A DNA stretch of 64,000 bases, from contig NZ_OK052578.1 in NCBI RefSeq assembly GCF_019933155.2, positions 186,001 through 250,000 of the forward strand, given 5' to 3'. Numbering within the stretch: position 1 is the stretch's first letter; each line of letters opens with the position of its first letter. The translations under genes and the position numbers were made by a program. This document shows, piece by piece, positions 62,968 through 64,000 of the stretch. The notes beneath the pieces were generated by a model that had not been told where the DNA came from, did no database searches, and was given only the letters and a program-made list of their open reading frames with translations. This stretch comes from Metabacillus dongyingensis (GTDB taxonomy: Bacteria; Bacillota; Bacilli; Bacillales; Bacillaceae).

Positions 62968-64000
62968 ATGACTAAACGGAATAACTTACTTATATTTATA
63001 TTAACCACCGGTGTTTTCGGAATTATTAATACTGAAATGGGAGTTATTGGAATCTTGCCTTCCATTGCTGATCACTTTCATGTCAGTGTATCAAAAGCAG
63101 GATTGCTGGTGAGTCTTTTTGCCCTTGCTGTTGCTGTATCTGGTCCAACTATGCCGTTATTATTTTCGGGGATGAATCGGAAGACGGTTATGTTACTTGT
63201 ACTAGGTGTTTTCGTTTTGGGGAATGTTGTATCCATATTTACAACTAACTTTACCCTTGCCTTAATTGCTCGTGTAGTTCCAGCCTTTTTTCATCCCATT
63301 TACTGTTCATTGGCATTTACAGTAGCTGCAGCCTCAGTTAGCAAGGAAGAAGCTCCAAAAGCTGTTTCTAAAGTATTTATTGGGGTATCTGCGGGAATGG
63401 TCATTGGTGTGCCAGTCGTAAGTTTTATTGCTAATGTCGTTTCGATTGAAATGGCGATGGCATTCTTTGCTATTGTTAATGCTATTGTATTCATTGCTAC
63501 ATTGATTTTTGTACCATCTATGCCTGTTGAGGAAAGACTTTCTTACGGAGTGCAATTATCCGTATTAAAAAAATCAATTACATGGCTTTCCATTGTGGCT
63601 GTCATTTTATTAAACTCAGCCGTCTTTGGAGTTTATAGTTATTTAGCTGAATATTTGAAAACTGTAACAAATATGTCTTCGAACACTATTAGTTTAATGT
63701 TACTTATTTACGGAGGAGCCAATATTATTGGAAACATTGCGGCAGGAAAGTTACTCACTAAAAATGCTAACTATTCTGTAGTGATTTTCCCTTTTGCATT
63801 GGGAGCCGTTTACATCATATTATTCTTATTTGGACAGTTCACCATACCTATGGCTATCATTACGTTAATTTGGGGAATTATAGCTGGTATAGGGGGTAAT
63901 ATCAATCAATACTGGATCACGTCTTCTGCCCCCGAAGCTCCTGATTTCGCTAATGGAATATTTTTAACAGCAGTTAATTTGGGTACAACGATTGGTGCTG
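62968..64000 (+). CDS. MFS efflux transporter (AraJ/DHA1-like), cut by window end
   Basis: 344 codons are visible and the frame is open at the edge. MTKRNNLLIFILTTGVFGII is followed by NTEMGVIGILPSIADHFHVS, the typical opening of DHA1 drug/sugar exporters. ARVVPAFFHPIYCSLAFTVA in helix 4 and the loop FSGMNRKTVMLLVLGVFVLG are consistent with the AraJ/YdhP group. AGAAGGGAATC precedes ATG by seven bases. The substrate is unknown. Confidence 0.9.
   Translation, partial: MTKRNNLLIFILTTGVFGIINTEMGVIGILPSIADHFHVSVSKAGLLVSLFALAVAVSGPTMPLLFSGMNRKTVMLLVLGVFVLGNVVSIFTTNFTLALIARVVPAFFHPIYCSLAFTVAAASVSKEEAPKAVSKVFIGVSAGMVIGVPVVSFIANVVSIEMAMAFFAIVNAIVFIATLIFVPSMPVEERLSYGVQLSVLKKSITWLSIVAVILLNSAVFGVYSYLAEYLKTVTNMSSNTISLMLLIYGGANIIGNIAAGKLLTKNANYSVVIFPFALGAVYIILFLFGQFTIPMAIITLIWGIIAGIGGNINQYWITSSAPEAPDFANGIFLTAVNLGTTIGA

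Overview
The window looks like an accessory-rich stretch of a low-GC Gram-positive chromosome from the Bacillaceae. The evidence is AT-rich DNA, purine-rich ribosome binding sites with frequent TTG and GTG starts, SAM-I and T-box leaders, a BirA-type operator before bioY, and recognisable relatives of Bacillus YvbW, YveA, class III Fbp and a KinB-like sensor kinase. I see no rRNA, tRNA, CRISPR array or prophage. The genus cannot be fixed from sequence reading alone.

Layout. 0-1 kb: ArsR regulator and SRPBCC protein. 1.5-8.3 kb: an unusual peptide/nickel-type ABC importer. Its lipoprotein appears circularly permuted, both permeases carry extra N-terminal membrane modules, and a divergent gene encodes a double ATPase. 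8.5-16.7 kb: a SAM riboswitch with no obvious target gene, a DUF3231 protein, a T-box controlled YvbW-like permease, YveA, a DNA alkylation repair protein, a GNAT and BioY. 17.6-19.5 kb: fbp. 20-21.5 kb: an IS110-family element beside a copy of a dispersed palindromic repeat. 22-31.5 kb: small one-gene units (isochorismatase, PAP2, lipoproteins, GNAT, proline dehydrogenase, SDR, LOG, MazG, YdeN-like hydrolase). Nearly every gap holds a related palindromic repeat, and a broken tyrosine recombinase lies in the middle. 31.8-35.4 kb: prolyl hydroxylase, ROK regulator, MFS transporter and a HAD remnant. 35.7-36.5 kb: a GC-rich PrmC-like methyltransferase.

37.2-43.1 kb is a mobile and defence island. 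It has a nested 19-bp/95-bp tandem array, a three-subsite res-like region, a serine resolvase, a decayed SMR efflux gene, a second resolvase fragment, and a SIR2-STAND anti-phage-type gene of about 1,020 codons broken by three single-base losses. 44-45.5 kb: a truncated GNAT and a sensor kinase.

46-55 kb is a sugar-acid catabolic locus: KdgT permease, IclR regulator, FAH-type dehydratase, split altronate dehydratase, semialdehyde dehydrogenase, YagE-like aldolase and a second FAH protein. Four copies of a 17-bp palindrome sit before kdgT, before the regulator (two copies) and before the catabolic operon. The likely role is conversion of an imported aldonate or uronate derivative to pyruvate and/or 2-oxoglutarate. 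55.7-64 kb: a secreted CWB2 protein, a Rieske domain fused to a large helical region, a TetR/hydrolase pair, cyclophilin-like lipoproteins and an MFS transporter cut by the window edge.

Several genes are broken in or next to homopolymer runs, so raw-read confirmation matters before calling them pseudogenes. All family assignments come from reading motifs and translations; no database search was run.
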